Shown: in pieces, positions 1 through 9,112 of the stretch | Layout: every line of letters begins with the position of its first letter | Numbering within the stretch: the first letter of the stretch is position 1 | Assembly (NCBI GenBank): GCA_937899895.1 | Contig: CALBQR010000002.1 | Span: 1 to 64,000 of the forward strand | Direction: 5' to 3' | Origin: an uncultured Alistipes sp. | GTDB lineage: Bacteria > Bacteroidota > Bacteroidia > Bacteroidales > Rikenellaceae | DNA length: 64,000 bases | Made by a program: the position numbers and the translations under genes | The notes under the pieces: generated by a model | The model's input: the letters and a program-made list of their open reading frames with translations, nothing else | Databases searched by the model: none | What the model was told of the DNA's origin: nothing

Positions 1-1
1 G

Positions 2-796
2 AATATTGATAAACTTGTTGTGGTCGATCAGTCGCCTATTGGTCGTTCGCCACGTAGTAACCCTGCTACCTATTCGGGCGTCTTTGCCGATATCCGTAAA
101 TTGTTTGAGGCAACGCCCGATGCGCAGGTGCGTGGTTTCAAGGCGGGCCGTTTCTCGTTCAATGTGCGTGGCGGTCGCTGCGAGGAGTGCCGCGGCGCAG
201 GTGTGCAGACGATCGAGATGAATTTCCTGCCCGATGTCTATGTGTCGTGCAAGGTTTGCGGTGGTCGTCGCTACAACCGCGAGACGCTTGAAGTCAAGTA
301 TAAAGGCAAGAGTATCAACGATGTGCTCAATATGACTATCAATCGTGCAGTCGAATTTTTTGAGTCAATTCCTTCGATTGCGACCAAATTGCGCGCCATT
401 CAGGAGGTGGGTCTTGGTTATCTGACTCTCGGTCAGCCTTGTACAACGCTGTCGGGCGGTGAGAGCCAGCGAATTAAACTCTCGGCAGAGTTGGCCAAGC
501 GCGATACGGGGCGCACACTATATATCCTCGATGAACCTACGACGGGTCTCCATTTCGAGGATGTCAAACAGCTATTGGAGGTAATCTCGAAACTGGTTGA
601 TCGAGGTAATACGGCGATTGTAATCGAACATAATCTCGATGTGATAAAGGTCGCAGATCACCTTATAGATATTGGTCCGGAGGGTGGTGCCGCCGGTGGT
701 CGTGTGGTTGCCGAGGGCTCGCCGCGCGAGGTGGCGCAGGTTGCCGAGAGTTACACGGGACAATTCCTCCGTGAGATTTTTGATCGCGAGAAATAG
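2..796 (+). CDS. uvrA: UvrABC excision nuclease subunit A, C-terminal part (5' end outside window)
   Basis: UvrA is the damage-sensing ATPase of nucleotide excision repair; it works in the cytoplasm with UvrB and UvrC. The frame is open to the left edge, so about 265 C-terminal residues of a protein of roughly 940 are present. Seen in order: the second zinc-finger module with the cysteine pairs CEEC and CKVCGG, an ABC signature ([11 protein letters not shown]) and a Walker B with D-loop ([15 protein letters not shown]), followed by the H-loop histidine in VIEHNLDVI. These are the second ATPase half. The gene is convergent with the HAD phosphatase on the other strand, 2 bases apart, with no terminator visible between them. 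Confidence 0.97.
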   Translation, partial: NIDKLVVVDQSPIGRSPRSNPATYSGVFADIRKLFEATPDAQVRGFKAGRFSFNVRGGRCEECRGAGVQTIEMNFLPDVYVSCKVCGGRRYNRETLEVKYKGKSINDVLNMTINRAVEFFESIPSIATKLRAIQEVGLGYLTLGQPCTTLSGGESQRIKLSAELAKRDTGRTLYILDEPTTGLHFEDVKQLLEVISKLVDRGNTAIVIEHNLDVIKVADHLIDIGPEGGAAGGRVVAEGSPREVAQVAESYTGQFLREIFDREK

Positions 797-798
797 TC

Positions 799-1458
799 TT
801 ATTCGATCAATAGCTGGCGCAATTCGCTGATATCCTTTACGATATAGGCCGCACTCGCAGCAGTATGCTCTTCGAGTGTGCCGTAGCCATAAAGCACCCC
901 GACGGTGCGGATTCCGTGCTCACCTGCACCCTCGACATCGTGTCGGCGGTCGCCAATCATCAGCGCGCGAGCAGGGTCGAGTCTCTCCTCTTCCACTACT
1001 TCGGCCACAACCGATGATTTTGTTATACGCGAGCCGTCGAGCGAGCTGCCGTGAATTGCATCGAAATAACGTGCAATATCGAAGTGCTCGGCGATGATTC
1101 GGGCGTAATGTGTCGGTTTTGAGGTTGCCATCGAGATCTTGTAGCCCGCCTCGCGACAATCGCGCAGCAGTTCGGGAATACCCTCAAAGAGCTCATTTTC
1201 GTATAGACCTTTAACCGAAAAATATTCGCGGTATTTCGCCACGGCAGCCACCGCGTCTTCCATCGTAAATCCAAATTGCTCGGTAAGCGATTCCACCAAT
1301 GGCGGACCGATAAATGATGCCAATTCGCGACGATCCGCAACCGTAATACCAAAGGCGTTCAGTGCATATTCAACCGAGCGGGTAATGCCCTCGAAGGGGT
1401 CGGTCAGTGTGCCGTCGAGATCGAACAGCAACCAATCGTAATCCAATTTTCGTTTCAT
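799..1458 (-). CDS. HAD-superfamily phosphatase, phosphoglycolate phosphatase-like
   Basis: A 219-residue haloacid-dehalogenase hydrolase. Motif I is FDLDGTLTD (nucleophile Asp13, acid Asp15), motif II is the Thr/Ser in SMATSKP, motif III the following Lys, and motif IV is IGDRRHD. A helical cap lies between motifs I and II. The family removes phosphate from small metabolites such as 2-phosphoglycolate or pyrophosphate from nucleotides; the true substrate cannot be read from the sequence. It is the last gene of a minus-strand group, 4 bases after the M23 peptidase stop, so it is probably co-transcribed with prmC-recX-M23. Confidence 0.85.
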   Translation of the reverse strand: MKRKLDYDWLLFDLDGTLTDPFEGITRSVEYALNAFGITVADRRELASFIGPPLVESLTEQFGFTMEDAVAAVAKYREYFSVKGLYENELFEGIPELLRDCREAGYKISMATSKPTHYARIIAEHFDIARYFDAIHGSSLDGSRITKSSVVAEVVEEERLDPARALMIGDRRHDVEGAGEHGIRTVGVLYGYGTLEEHTAASAAYIVKDISELRQLLIE

Positions 1459-1462
1459 ACGC

Positions 1463-3217
1463 CTATCTGTAATATTCTGCCTCCCAAACTGTTGTGTTGC
1501 CTACACCATCGGTTACTGTCAGACGCATAGTGTGATTTTTGCCACGTCCGAAACGTTCGTCGTCGAAGGTGTGAACAATCGGACTGCCTGACGATTTACG
1601 ATCCCACGCCGCCCATTGACCGTCAATAGTAAGCACGACGCTATTTACACCTGAGAAATTATCTCTCAGACGGAATGAAACACTCTTCGTGCGGCTCATA
1701 TCTGCTCCCGAAGCAAAGGGTGCCACAACGGTCGGGGCCTCAATATCTGCTGTCAGGCAGTAGCGACCAAACGAACGCGTCGAGACACTTGCCGCGCCAT
1801 CGCGATAGCGGCCACCGGCCTGCCACAGACCGCCATTCTCGCTTACGCCTGCAATTGTGGTATATCGACGCAGATTTTCGGGAACATAGCCTTTGATTGT
1901 AATTCGTGCCGATTTTTGCAGCGGAATATTCTGGTCGCCAACCATATATACATCCGAGAGAACGATCAGCGTCGAGTCGTTTCGCTCGACCATCTTTTCA
2001 TTTAGTCTGTTGTCGATCTGCTGTTCGTAGAAGATAGGCTCATAGAGAGCACCTGCGGGAATACGGATCGAAAGACCATCGGCCGAGTAGTTGAATGTTG
2101 AGCGATTGTTTGCAACAACGGCCGTTGAATCGACCTTTGCGCGGAATGAGGCCTCATCGCCACGACCCTCAATTCGGAATGTGAGAGTAGAGATGTTTTT
2201 ACGCTCATCTTCGAGCTCGATCTCAATGGTCCGCGTTTCGCCCTTGTGGGTTGTGATTATTCCGCGATTAACCATTTTGCTATATGGGAAGATATTGCCA
2301 TCGAGTTGTGCCATACGGAAGACCTCGTTGCGCGAACGACGCTTAATGGGGTAGTAGCTCACCGCATTGCAATAGCGCGACAAATCGAACGTAAAACCAT
2401 CCATCAGATATTCATAAAAGACCTCCCCGTCGATACGTGCCGTAACGCGATACAGACCGAACGTATTCGATACATTATTGCGTCGGTCCGATGCTTCGAG
2501 TACGAAATAACCCTTTGCACCTACCCCTAACGGCTCTGTCGATGCTGCGGTGTAGGTAGTCGGTGTTTCGCGTTTAACGCCAAGAGTTTTAGGGCGCGAA
2601 TTTACGGCTACACCTTGTACGGTATCGACCTCGATATAATGCACGCGCATAAAGAGGGGCGCGATGTCGTCAAATGCAGGGATCATACCCATTGCGACAA
2701 CATTTTGAGTCTCTTGTGTGGCAGTTTTGCGAATCTCGAAATGTACGTGCGGACCGCCCGACGAGCCCGAATTACCAGCCTTGCCAATCTCCTCGCCACG
2801 CTTGACGGGCAGTTGCCCGGCAGCAGGGTAGAAGTCGCCCAGGTTGCGACGCAGGCGATAACGCTCGGCCTGCACGAAACGCTCGATAGGCTCCGAGAAG
2901 CGTTGCATATGAGCATAAACCGACGTATTGCCGTCGGGATGCTGAATATATAACACACGACCATAGCCACCGGGTTGCACTCCGATACGTACCACCTCGC
3001 CATCGGCAATCGAGTAGAGCGAGTGCCCTTCGACCCCTTCGGTTTTCAGATCGACGCCTGAATGGAAGTGGTTGGGACGCATCTCGGCAAAGCCTGCCGA
3101 GTAGAGCGGTTCAAGATTAAGCGGGTAGCGGTAGCGAGTCGAATCGCTCTGCGCATTGGCTCCTGCTGCCGTAGTCAGGGCAAAGAGTGTGAAAAATATT
3201 ATTATAAGTCGTGTCAT
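1463..3217 (-). CDS. M23-family (LytM-type) metallopeptidase, exported
   Basis: A 584-residue exported protein. I take the ATG at 3217 as the start: it gives a clean signal peptide (MTRLIIIFFTLFALTTAAGA) and lies just after the recX stop, whereas the longer frame overlaps recX. The N-terminal third is an M23 fold with ligand motif HSGVDL (His52, Asp56), the usual turn YAHMQ and the second ligand motif HVHFEI. M23 enzymes cut peptidoglycan cross-links or, when degenerate, activate amidases; here the zinc ligands look intact. The remaining 350 residues look beta-rich and may be Ig-like modules, which would suit an envelope-anchored enzyme. Translation is probably coupled to recX. Confidence 0.85.
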   Translation of the reverse strand: MTRLIIIFFTLFALTTAAGANAQSDSTRYRYPLNLEPLYSAGFAEMRPNHFHSGVDLKTEGVEGHSLYSIADGEVVRIGVQPGGYGRVLYIQHPDGNTSVYAHMQRFSEPIERFVQAERYRLRRNLGDFYPAAGQLPVKRGEEIGKAGNSGSSGGPHVHFEIRKTATQETQNVVAMGMIPAFDDIAPLFMRVHYIEVDTVQGVAVNSRPKTLGVKRETPTTYTAASTEPLGVGAKGYFVLEASDRRNNVSNTFGLYRVTARIDGEVFYEYLMDGFTFDLSRYCNAVSYYPIKRRSRNEVFRMAQLDGNIFPYSKMVNRGIITTHKGETRTIEIELEDERKNISTLTFRIEGRGDEASFRAKVDSTAVVANNRSTFNYSADGLSIRIPAGALYEPIFYEQQIDNRLNEKMVERNDSTLIVLSDVYMVGDQNIPLQKSARITIKGYVPENLRRYTTIAGVSENGGLWQAGGRYRDGAASVSTRSFGRYCLTADIEAPTVVAPFASGADMSRTKSVSFRLRDNFSGVNSVVLTIDGQWAAWDRKSSGSPIVHTFDDERFGRGKNHTMRLTVTDGVGNTTVWEAEYYR

Positions 3218-3227
3218 AGTCAGTCGT

Positions 3228-3731
3228 TTATTCCTCCTCATCAACATCTTTAACGATGCTCTCTACATAGTCCGTAACGGAAGAGTAGTCATATCCTAAC
3301 GATAATCCGTAGCGCATCAGTTTCGCGCGACGCTCGAATGGCGTTCCTTCGCGCAGAGTCGAGAATTTGCGGCGCAGCATCGTGTCGAGTCGATCATCCA
3401 TCTTTGCGCGGTCGCACTCGGATAGAGCCTCATCAATGATTTCGCGAGCGACACCTTTGGCCGCCAATGCGGTGCGAATTTTATACGGCCCCCAGCCACT
3501 CAATGCAATCTTATCACGCACAAAAGCGGCGGCATAGCGGCTGTCGTCAATAAATCGCTCGTTTAACAGGCGACGCAGAACGCCCTCTCGCTCCGATTCG
3601 GGTACTCCCCATGTGCGCATCAATCGACGCGCATCGCCACTCGACTTCTCGGCGCGGGCACACAATCGGGCAAGTGCGGCATAGGCCTCGTCGGCCGTGC
3701 GTGTTCGACGTTTTATAGGCTCTTCCGACAT
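3228..3731 (-). CDS. recX: Regulatory protein RecX
   Basis: A 167-residue helical protein with the RecX pattern: three-helix repeats containing VPESEREGVLRRLLNERFID, ALSGWGPYKIRTAL and the related C-terminal repeat. RecX binds RecA filaments and limits their activity. It overlaps the 3' end of prmC by 19 bases and is followed 10 bases later by the M23 peptidase start, so it sits inside the prmC operon. There is no recA in the window, which is common in this phylum. The call rests on repeat pattern, length and the conserved WG(P)xKI core. Confidence 0.85.
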   Translation of the reverse strand: MSEEPIKRRTRTADEAYAALARLCARAEKSSGDARRLMRTWGVPESEREGVLRRLLNERFIDDSRYAAAFVRDKIALSGWGPYKIRTALAAKGVAREIIDEALSECDRAKMDDRLDTMLRRKFSTLREGTPFERRAKLMRYGLSLGYDYSSVTDYVESIVKDVDEEE

Positions 3732-4564
3732 CTGATCATTCGGTTTTTATCATTAAAATCGCGTCTCAGTTCGATCTGCTGCCAACCCTGTTCGGTAAGC
3801 ATCTCGATCATCTCTGCGGCCGCATTCTCATAAATTTCAAAATATAGTGCGCCACCTTTGCGCAGTGAGTGGGCGGCTCCGTTGGCGATTGCGCGATAGA
3901 ATCGCAATAGATCGTCATCGGGCACAAAGAGCGCGAGCGAAGGCTCATATTCCAATACATTGCGACGTATCGTCGCGCGATCCGAATCGGGCACGTATGG
4001 CGGATTTGACACCACGACATCCAACTCTTCAAATTCGCGCCACCACTCTCCGAGCGCATCGCCTTTGATCGCCTTTACTTTGGCATTGTTTGCTGCGGCA
4101 TTGCGCACAGTGTATTGCAGTGCCGTATCCGAAATATCAAGAGCCGATACCTCCGCTTGGGGCAGCATCGAGGCGAGTGAAATGGCAATGGCACCGCTAC
4201 CCGTGCCGATATCGAGAATCTGTTTGGCTGATGAGGACTCTTCGGCAATCCATTGCACCAACTCCTCTGTTTCGGGGCGGGGTATAAGCACGCCTTCACC
4301 AACGGCAAAACTCAATCCGCAGAACTCCGTCATACCTATAATATATTGTATGGGACGTGCAGCGGCCAACTCTTGCTCATAGCGAGCCAACTCCTCTTCG
4401 TCGATACTTTCGATTGTGGCGCGGGGATCGATCAATAGTTTCATTCGGTCGGCACCCGTCAAACTCTCAACGGCCCACAATGCCACAGAGCGAGCCTCGC
4501 GCGGCTCATAAACCTTAGCGGCGGCCTGTGTCAGTCGTTCGATTATTTCGGCATATGTTGTCAT
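3713..4564 (-). CDS. prmC: Peptide chain release factor N5-glutamine methyltransferase PrmC
   Basis: PrmC (HemK) methylates the Gln of the GGQ motif in release factors RF1/RF2 using S-adenosylmethionine. The 283-residue form starting at ATG 4564 shows the N-terminal helical domain, the SAM-binding loop (ILDIGTGSGAIAI) and the family-specific catalytic NPPY motif in VVSNPPYVPD. A longer frame to 4636 would run through the promoter, so I reject it. It is the first gene of a four-gene minus-strand group (prmC, recX, M23 peptidase, HAD phosphatase) with overlaps or very short gaps. Confidence 0.93.
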   Translation of the reverse strand: MTTYAEIIERLTQAAAKVYEPREARSVALWAVESLTGADRMKLLIDPRATIESIDEEELARYEQELAAARPIQYIIGMTEFCGLSFAVGEGVLIPRPETEELVQWIAEESSSAKQILDIGTGSGAIAISLASMLPQAEVSALDISDTALQYTVRNAAANNAKVKAIKGDALGEWWREFEELDVVVSNPPYVPDSDRATIRRNVLEYEPSLALFVPDDDLLRFYRAIANGAAHSLRKGGALYFEIYENAAAEMIEMLTEQGWQQIELRRDFNDKNRMIRCRKSL

Positions 4565-4590
4565 TATCCGTTGGCTTTGCTTAACGAAGA

Positions 4591-4623
4591 CAAAGGTACA
4601 ACTTTTTGGCACTTTTGTTGCAA
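4591..4623 (-). promoter_or_regulatory. Promoter of the prmC-recX-M23-HAD group
   Basis: On the minus strand a TTG (4623-4621) is followed 22 bases later by TACCTTTG (4598-4591), matching the Bacteroidota -33/-7 pattern with a slightly long spacer. It lies 27 bases before the chosen prmC start and faces a divergent outer-membrane protein gene. Confidence 0.6.
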
Positions 4624-4678
4624 CTTTGGATAGCAAAACACGATAATGAACTACAATTATCGACTAAAATTTAGAGTT

Positions 4679-5239
4679 ATGAAAAAGATTTTACTGTCAA
4701 TTGTGGCCGTTGTTGCGTTGAGTGTTACTACACAGGCGCAAACGTGGGGATTTGGTCCGAAGGTCGGTATCACATTCTCCTCGGCCAATGGGGTCGAAGG
4801 CTCCAAAATGCGTGTTGGTGTTGTGGCGGGTGCGTTTGCTTCGCGTTGGATCAATGATTGGTTTGCCATTCAGGGTGAGTTGCTCTACTCGCAGCAGGGT
4901 TACAATACGAAGGTGGCCGGCGTGAGTGAGAAGTTCCGTTTGGACTATCTGACAATGCCTATGCTGGCAAAGTTCTACGTTATGGAGGGTCTGAATTTCG
5001 AGGTTGGTGGTCAGATTGCCTATCGTATCTCGGCAAAACAGAAATTGGCCGAGGCCGACTTCCTATCTCTAAAACAGAAGACCAATCGCTTCCACGCCGA
5101 TCTGATCTTTGGTGTTAGCTACGATTTCGATTTCGGCCTGATTCTCGAAGGTCGTTATCTGTTGAGTGCCAATACGGTCAGCGTTAATAATTCGGTCAAG
5201 ACCGGCGCGTTGCAATTCTTGGTCGGTTGGCGATTCTAA
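4679..5239 (+). CDS. Outer-membrane beta-barrel protein (PorT/OmpW-like family)
   Basis: A 186-residue protein with a signal peptide (MKKILLSIVAVVALSVTTQAQ) and alternating hydrophobic/polar strands rich in glycine and aromatic residues. It opens with TWGFGPKVGITFSS and ends in the terminal aromatic LQFLVGWRF typical of an outer-membrane barrel recognised by BamA. This matches the small 8-stranded porin family (PF13568 type) common in Bacteroidota. I chose ATG 4679 over the upstream ATG 4646 because it starts the signal peptide directly. Function unknown. It is monocistronic: a bidirectional terminator follows. Confidence 0.8.
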   Translation: MKKILLSIVAVVALSVTTQAQTWGFGPKVGITFSSANGVEGSKMRVGVVAGAFASRWINDWFAIQGELLYSQQGYNTKVAGVSEKFRLDYLTMPMLAKFYVMEGLNFEVGGQIAYRISAKQKLAEADFLSLKQKTNRFHADLIFGVSYDFDFGLILEGRYLLSANTVSVNNSVKTGALQFLVGWRF

Positions 5240-5277
5240 ACTCGTTCTACACCATTCCTTGTATCTGAAAACAAAAA

Positions 5278-5312
5278 CAGACGACTGCCGTGTGGCGGTC
5301 GTCTGTTCTGTT
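5278..5312. terminator. Bidirectional terminator between beta-barrel gene and zinc-ribbon gene
   Basis: A 12-bp stem (CAGACGACTGCC with GGCGGTCGTCTG, one G-U pair) with a 4-base loop at 5278-5305. A-rich bases precede it and T-rich bases follow, so it can serve both converging genes. Confidence 0.8.
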
Positions 5313-5330
5313 TAGCAAGGTAATCTCGGA

Positions 5331-6080
5331 TTACTCTTCGGGCTCTGCAACCAAAATACGGCCGCAATACTCGCAAACGATAATCTTCTTACCCTGACGT
5401 ACCTCTACCTGACGCTGGGGCGGGATACGGTTGTAGCAACCACCGCAAGCATCGCGCTTGATGGTTACAACAGCCAAACCGTTGCGAACATTCGAACGGA
5501 TACGGTTGTAAGCAGTGAGCAGTCGCTCGTCGATAACCGACTGTGCCTTTGCCTCCTGCGCACGCAAAGTCTCAACCTCCTTTGCGGTCTCTGCCTCAAT
5601 GCCGTCTAACTCCTTACGTTTTGCTTCGAGGTCGATGTTGCGATCTGCTGCCAGAGTCTCTGCCTCCTCTGCGATGTGCTTCTTGTTGCGAATATCGACA
5701 GAGTACTGCTTCAAACGCTTCTCTGCCAACTCGATTTCAAGCTCCTGGTATTCGATCTCCTTTGTCAGAGCGTCGAACTCGCGGTTGTTACGCACGTTGT
5801 TCTGCTGCTCGGTATATTTAGCGATCTTCATTTTTGCCTCTTCGATTTCGCGTTTGCGCTGTCTGGTGAGGTCGGTCAGCTCATCGATCTCGGCATTGAT
5901 ATTCTCGATACGGGTTGTCAGGCCGGCGATTTCGTCTTCGAGATCCTCTACTTCGAGGGGCAGTTCACCCTTGATCTTGTTGATCTCGTCGATTTTGCTG
6001 TCGATCTTCTGCAACTCATAGAGAGCCATAATCTTGTCGTGCATCGAATAATCGACTTCGTTAGTTTTTTTCTGTGCCAT
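5331..6080 (-). CDS. Coiled-coil protein with C-terminal zinc ribbon (C4-type, CdsZ/DUF164-like)
   Basis: A 249-residue protein. Residues about 15-190 are a long charged coiled coil (heptads such as LEDEIAGLTTRIENINAEID). The C-terminus holds a C4 zinc ribbon with CGGCYNRI and CEYCGRIL. This layout matches the widespread bacterial C4-type zinc-ribbon family with a helical-hairpin N-terminus. Proposed roles for the family include RNA or nucleic-acid binding; none is proven here. It is the last gene of the MerR-NIF3 group, starting 6 bases after the NIF3 stop. Linkage of a NIF3 protein with this family is recurrent in bacteria. Confidence 0.85.
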   Translation of the reverse strand: MAQKKTNEVDYSMHDKIMALYELQKIDSKIDEINKIKGELPLEVEDLEDEIAGLTTRIENINAEIDELTDLTRQRKREIEEAKMKIAKYTEQQNNVRNNREFDALTKEIEYQELEIELAEKRLKQYSVDIRNKKHIAEEAETLAADRNIDLEAKRKELDGIEAETAKEVETLRAQEAKAQSVIDERLLTAYNRIRSNVRNGLAVVTIKRDACGGCYNRIPPQRQVEVRQGKKIIVCEYCGRILVAEPEE

Positions 6081-6086
6081 ATCTGT

Positions 6087-6875
6087 TTATACTAAATAAT
6101 TTATCGGGTTAAGCGAGTTTGCGCTTTTGCGGAGCGCAAAGTTAGGTAATTTTTTTGATAAAACATCAAACATTAACTGAATTGCGCAATATTCGCTCTC
6201 AAAATGTCCGATATCGGCAATCGTAAGGTCGCGGTCTGCGTCAAGAAAGTTGTTATATTTGAAGTCAGCGGCGATATAAAGTTGTGCACCGCTACGCTTT
6301 GCTTCGTTCATCAGCGAGGCTCCGGCACCCGTGCAGAGAGCTACGCGCTCAATGGTCGGGGTGTTGATTCGACTATAACGCACAGCGCCGACATTCAGTA
6401 TGCGTTTCATACGTGCCAGAAACTCCAATGTCGGTTCGGGCTGCGGTAACGTTCCCACAACACCAAAACCCACTTCCGGCTGATCCTTGCGGGTCGATTC
6501 CAGAACGTGTAAATTCTCAATGCCGAGCATTTCGGCCAATCGCCAACTCATACCTCCCTCGGTGCTATCCAAATTGGTGTGGCAGGCGTAGAGAGCAATG
6601 CCGCGACGAATAGCACGAGCAACAACACGCTCGATATATGTCGTGCCGTTAAGGCGTTTGATCGGATTAAAGATGATAGGGTGGTGTGCCACAATCATAT
6701 CGGCACCGCACTCCTCGGCCTCATCCATCACCTCCTCGGTGATATCGACGCAGAGCAACGCACACGTAACCTCGTCGTCGGGTGCTCCGACGATCAATCC
6801 TGCATTGTCATAGCTCTCCTGCAATGGTAGTGGCGCGAACTCTTCAAGTGCGGCGGCTATATCTCGAACTTTCAT
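6087..6875 (-). CDS. NIF3-like dinuclear metal-centre protein (YbgI/DUF34)
   Basis: A 262-residue NIF3-family protein, the short form without the inserted PII-like domain. Metal ligands are visible: the double histidine in VAHHPIIF (His64, His65), the Asp in ACHTNLDS and the His/Glu pair in IGHFESEY near the C-terminus. The family forms toroidal hexamers with two metal ions per subunit and is often listed as GTP cyclohydrolase I type 2, an activity not generally established. It lies between a MerR-type regulator (15 bases upstream) and the zinc-ribbon coiled-coil gene, probably as one transcript. Confidence 0.9.
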   Translation of the reverse strand: MKVRDIAAALEEFAPLPLQESYDNAGLIVGAPDDEVTCALLCVDITEEVMDEAEECGADMIVAHHPIIFNPIKRLNGTTYIERVVARAIRRGIALYACHTNLDSTEGGMSWRLAEMLGIENLHVLESTRKDQPEVGFGVVGTLPQPEPTLEFLARMKRILNVGAVRYSRINTPTIERVALCTGAGASLMNEAKRSGAQLYIAADFKYNNFLDADRDLTIADIGHFESEYCAIQLMFDVLSKKLPNFALRKSANSLNPINYLV

Positions 6876-6890
6876 CGTTTCGTATTGCTG

Positions 6891-7649
6891 TTAAAAAAGT
6901 GTCTGATCGAAGAACGGAGCAATCGGGCGTTGCTTTTCGGGCTTCACTTCAAAGAGCTTTGCCTCCTGCTTTTTGCTGCGACGACCGCCCTTTGCACCGC
7001 GTGGACGCGGTGTGTTGTCCGTAGGCTCCTCGCTTGGCTCTTCGGTCTGTTCCTCGGTTGATTCTTCGATAGGCTCTTCTTCCTCCTCGACAATCAACTC
7101 AACCAACTCCTCTATTTCAACCTCTTCGTCTTCCTCATCTTCGATTGGCTCGACAACGACCTCCTCTTGTGTGGGAACGGCCTCTTCTTGTGTGGGAGCA
7201 GCCTCCTCTTGTGTGGGAACGGTCTCCTCGACAATCTCCTCAATAACTTCGGGCGCGGCCTCCATTGCGACCTCCTCCTCAATCTCTGTCTGGCTAACCT
7301 CGACAACCGTGTAACCGTCGGGCACATCTTTCAACTGCTCGCGCACCTCGACCAACTCGGCACGAATCTTTTGCAAGCGATCGAGTAGCTCCATATCGCG
7401 GCGCATCGAGTCGGTGATGCCGTTTTTGAGATATTGCGCAGCACCGGCAAGCGTCATACCGCGCTCCTTGACGAGGTGGTATATCAGTTTCAGATTCTCG
7501 ACATCTTCGGGGGTGAACATTCGGTTACCCTTCTTGTTCTTATGTGGACGCAGTATATCGAACTTCGCCTCCCAATGACGAAGCAACGAGGGTTTTACGT
7601 CGAACATCTCGGCGACCTCACCCATCGAGTAGAACATCTTTTTAGCCAT
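6891..7649 (-). CDS. MerR-family transcriptional regulator with acidic low-complexity tail
   Basis: A 252-residue protein. Residues 1-75 form a MerR winged helix (YSMGEVAEMFDVKPSLLRHW, then the wing with KGNRMFTPEDVENLKLIYHLV). A short dimerisation helix follows. From about residue 120 to 210 the protein is almost all Glu, Val, Thr and Pro, including three 7-residue PTQEE repeats. The tail ends with a basic patch (RGAKGGRRSKKQEAK). No metal-binding cysteines are present, so it is not a classic metal sensor. The core is conserved in Bacteroidota upstream of NIF3-type genes; the acidic tail probably varies in length. Target unknown. Confidence 0.85.
   Translation of the reverse strand: MAKKMFYSMGEVAEMFDVKPSLLRHWEAKFDILRPHKNKKGNRMFTPEDVENLKLIYHLVKERGMTLAGAAQYLKNGITDSMRRDMELLDRLQKIRAELVEVREQLKDVPDGYTVVEVSQTEIEEEVAMEAAPEVIEEIVEETVPTQEEAAPTQEEAVPTQEEVVVEPIEDEEDEEVEIEELVELIVEEEEEPIEESTEEQTEEPSEEPTDNTPRPRGAKGGRRSKKQEAKLFEVKPEKQRPIAPFFDQTLF
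7160..7223 (-). repeat. Three 21-bp tandem repeats in the MerR gene
   Basis: Three adjacent 21-bp units, differing at a few bases, encode VPTQEEA / APTQEEA / VPTQEEV. Because the unit is a multiple of three, copy-number change would lengthen or shorten the acidic tail without breaking the frame. Confidence 0.85.
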
Positions 7650-7712
7650 AAAAAACTATGTTTGAAACGATTTGCGCGGAGTTACGCGCTCAAATGCGCA
7701 CGCGCGACGTTG

Positions 7713-7742
7713 CAAATATAATCAAAAATTTAGAATTCGCAA
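7713..7742 (-). promoter_or_regulatory. Promoter of the MerR-NIF3-zinc ribbon group
   Basis: Minus strand: TTG (7742-7740), 19 bases, TATATTTG (7720-7713), a full match to the Bacteroidota pattern. The -33 box lies inside the 3' end of rsmF, so this promoter separates the MerR group from the upstream trkA-rsmF group. Confidence 0.7.
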
Positions 7743-9101
7743 CGAATTGGGGTACAAATTGTTCGAGCGGTTACCTACTCTTTTGATCCAACCAAGCGGC
7801 AGACCCTCGAAACGGACCAGATTGATGCCCTCTGCCATCTCTGCCGTAACGCCTATATCGCCTCGACGCAGAAACTCCAATGCGGTCGAATGATCGACCT
7901 CTGCGATGTTTATGTTATTGATATTTAGATCGATAAACATTGCAAGTGAGTGATCGGGTTTGAGTTTGCCCTTAAATATCTGTCCCATACATACGCCGGA
8001 GTGAATAACGGTCATAACCTCCGATAGTATCTTCACATCGTCGGCGTGCTCGGCGTAATATCCGTAGTATGTGTCATTTACGGCGGCCCACTTAAAGCGT
8101 TGCGGCTCTTTAACCCAACGCTCCAATTCCGCGGATGTACGGCGGTCAGGCGCAGTGAATATACTCTTGCGGCTCTTTGGATTACGCGATTTACCTCCTG
8201 CGTTGGGTGATTTGCAGGCTACCGCCGCAAAGAAGCCCTCTCCTTCGGCTCTGTGGGGCATAAAACGGAATGTCTGCCACGCTCCTACGCGGCCACATAC
8301 TATTCCCCATTCATCATTTGTTTCAACCTTTTCCGCCTCGACAATCTCATCCTCACTAACCCACTCGGTGAAGCGTTCAAGCAGCCCTTCATCCTCCGAA
8401 CGGTTAAAAGTACAAGTGCTATAAAGCAGTGTCCCGCCTGCACGCAGAGTGGGCCAAATATCCTGCAAAATCTTTAATTGTCGGTCGGCGCACATAGCTG
8501 CCGAGCCGTCGTTCCACTCGTCGCGAGCTTCGGGTGTTTTGCGAAACATACCCTCGCCCGAACAGGGCGCATCAACGGCTACGATGTCAAACCACTGCTC
8601 AAAACCGCCGAAATGGGAAGGATCGTTGCACGTAACAGCAACATTTCCCACGCCCCATTTACGCACGTTGTCGGCCAAAACTGCGGCTCGTTGGCGATTG
8701 ATCTCATTTGCAACGACCAATCCGTCGCTACCCACAAGCGACGAATAGAGGGTGCTTTTTCCGCCCGGAGCCGCGCATAAATCGAGCAGTCGCAACTTCG
8801 GCTGACGCGCCACAATCGGCTTTAATATGTGCCCGACGAATTGCGACGAAGGCTCCTGCACGTAGTATGCACCTGCGTGAAAAGCCGGATCGGTGGTGAA
8901 TGACGGGCGTTCGTCGAGATAGTATCCGCCTTCGCTCCACGCAATAGGTCGCGATAAGATCGGCTGTACAGCCCCCTTGTCAGGGTGCAGTCTGATGGCT
9001 GTTGTGGCGGGCGTATCGAGTGCCGCGCACAGAGCCTCGCACTCCTGCTCTCCGAGTTCGGCCGAGAGTGTCGCAATGAATTTTTCGGGCAGTTGTGGCA
9101 T
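7722..9101 (-). CDS. rsmF: 16S rRNA (cytosine-C5) methyltransferase, RsmF/NOL1-NOP2-Sun family
   Basis: A 459-residue SAM-dependent RNA m5C methyltransferase. Visible are the SAM loop (LLDLCAAPGGKSTL), the first catalytic cysteine in VDAPCSGEGMFRK and the second in LYSTCTFNRSEDEG, both in standard places. The C-terminal 170 residues match the RsmF/YebU extension (PUA-like), which separates it from RsmB. The exact target base (C1407 in E. coli RsmF) is assumed from the family. It begins 11 bases after the deoxynucleoside kinase stop and is likely the last gene of the trkA-GH3-dNK-rsmF group. Confidence 0.9.
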   Translation of the reverse strand: MPQLPEKFIATLSAELGEQECEALCAALDTPATTAIRLHPDKGAVQPILSRPIAWSEGGYYLDERPSFTTDPAFHAGAYYVQEPSSQFVGHILKPIVARQPKLRLLDLCAAPGGKSTLYSSLVGSDGLVVANEINRQRAAVLADNVRKWGVGNVAVTCNDPSHFGGFEQWFDIVAVDAPCSGEGMFRKTPEARDEWNDGSAAMCADRQLKILQDIWPTLRAGGTLLYSTCTFNRSEDEGLLERFTEWVSEDEIVEAEKVETNDEWGIVCGRVGAWQTFRFMPHRAEGEGFFAAVACKSPNAGGKSRNPKSRKSIFTAPDRRTSAELERWVKEPQRFKWAAVNDTYYGYYAEHADDVKILSEVMTVIHSGVCMGQIFKGKLKPDHSLAMFIDLNINNINIAEVDHSTALEFLRRGDIGVTAEMAEGINLVRFEGLPLGWIKRVGNRSNNLYPNSLRILNF

Positions 9102-9112
9102 TGTCGCGAGCT

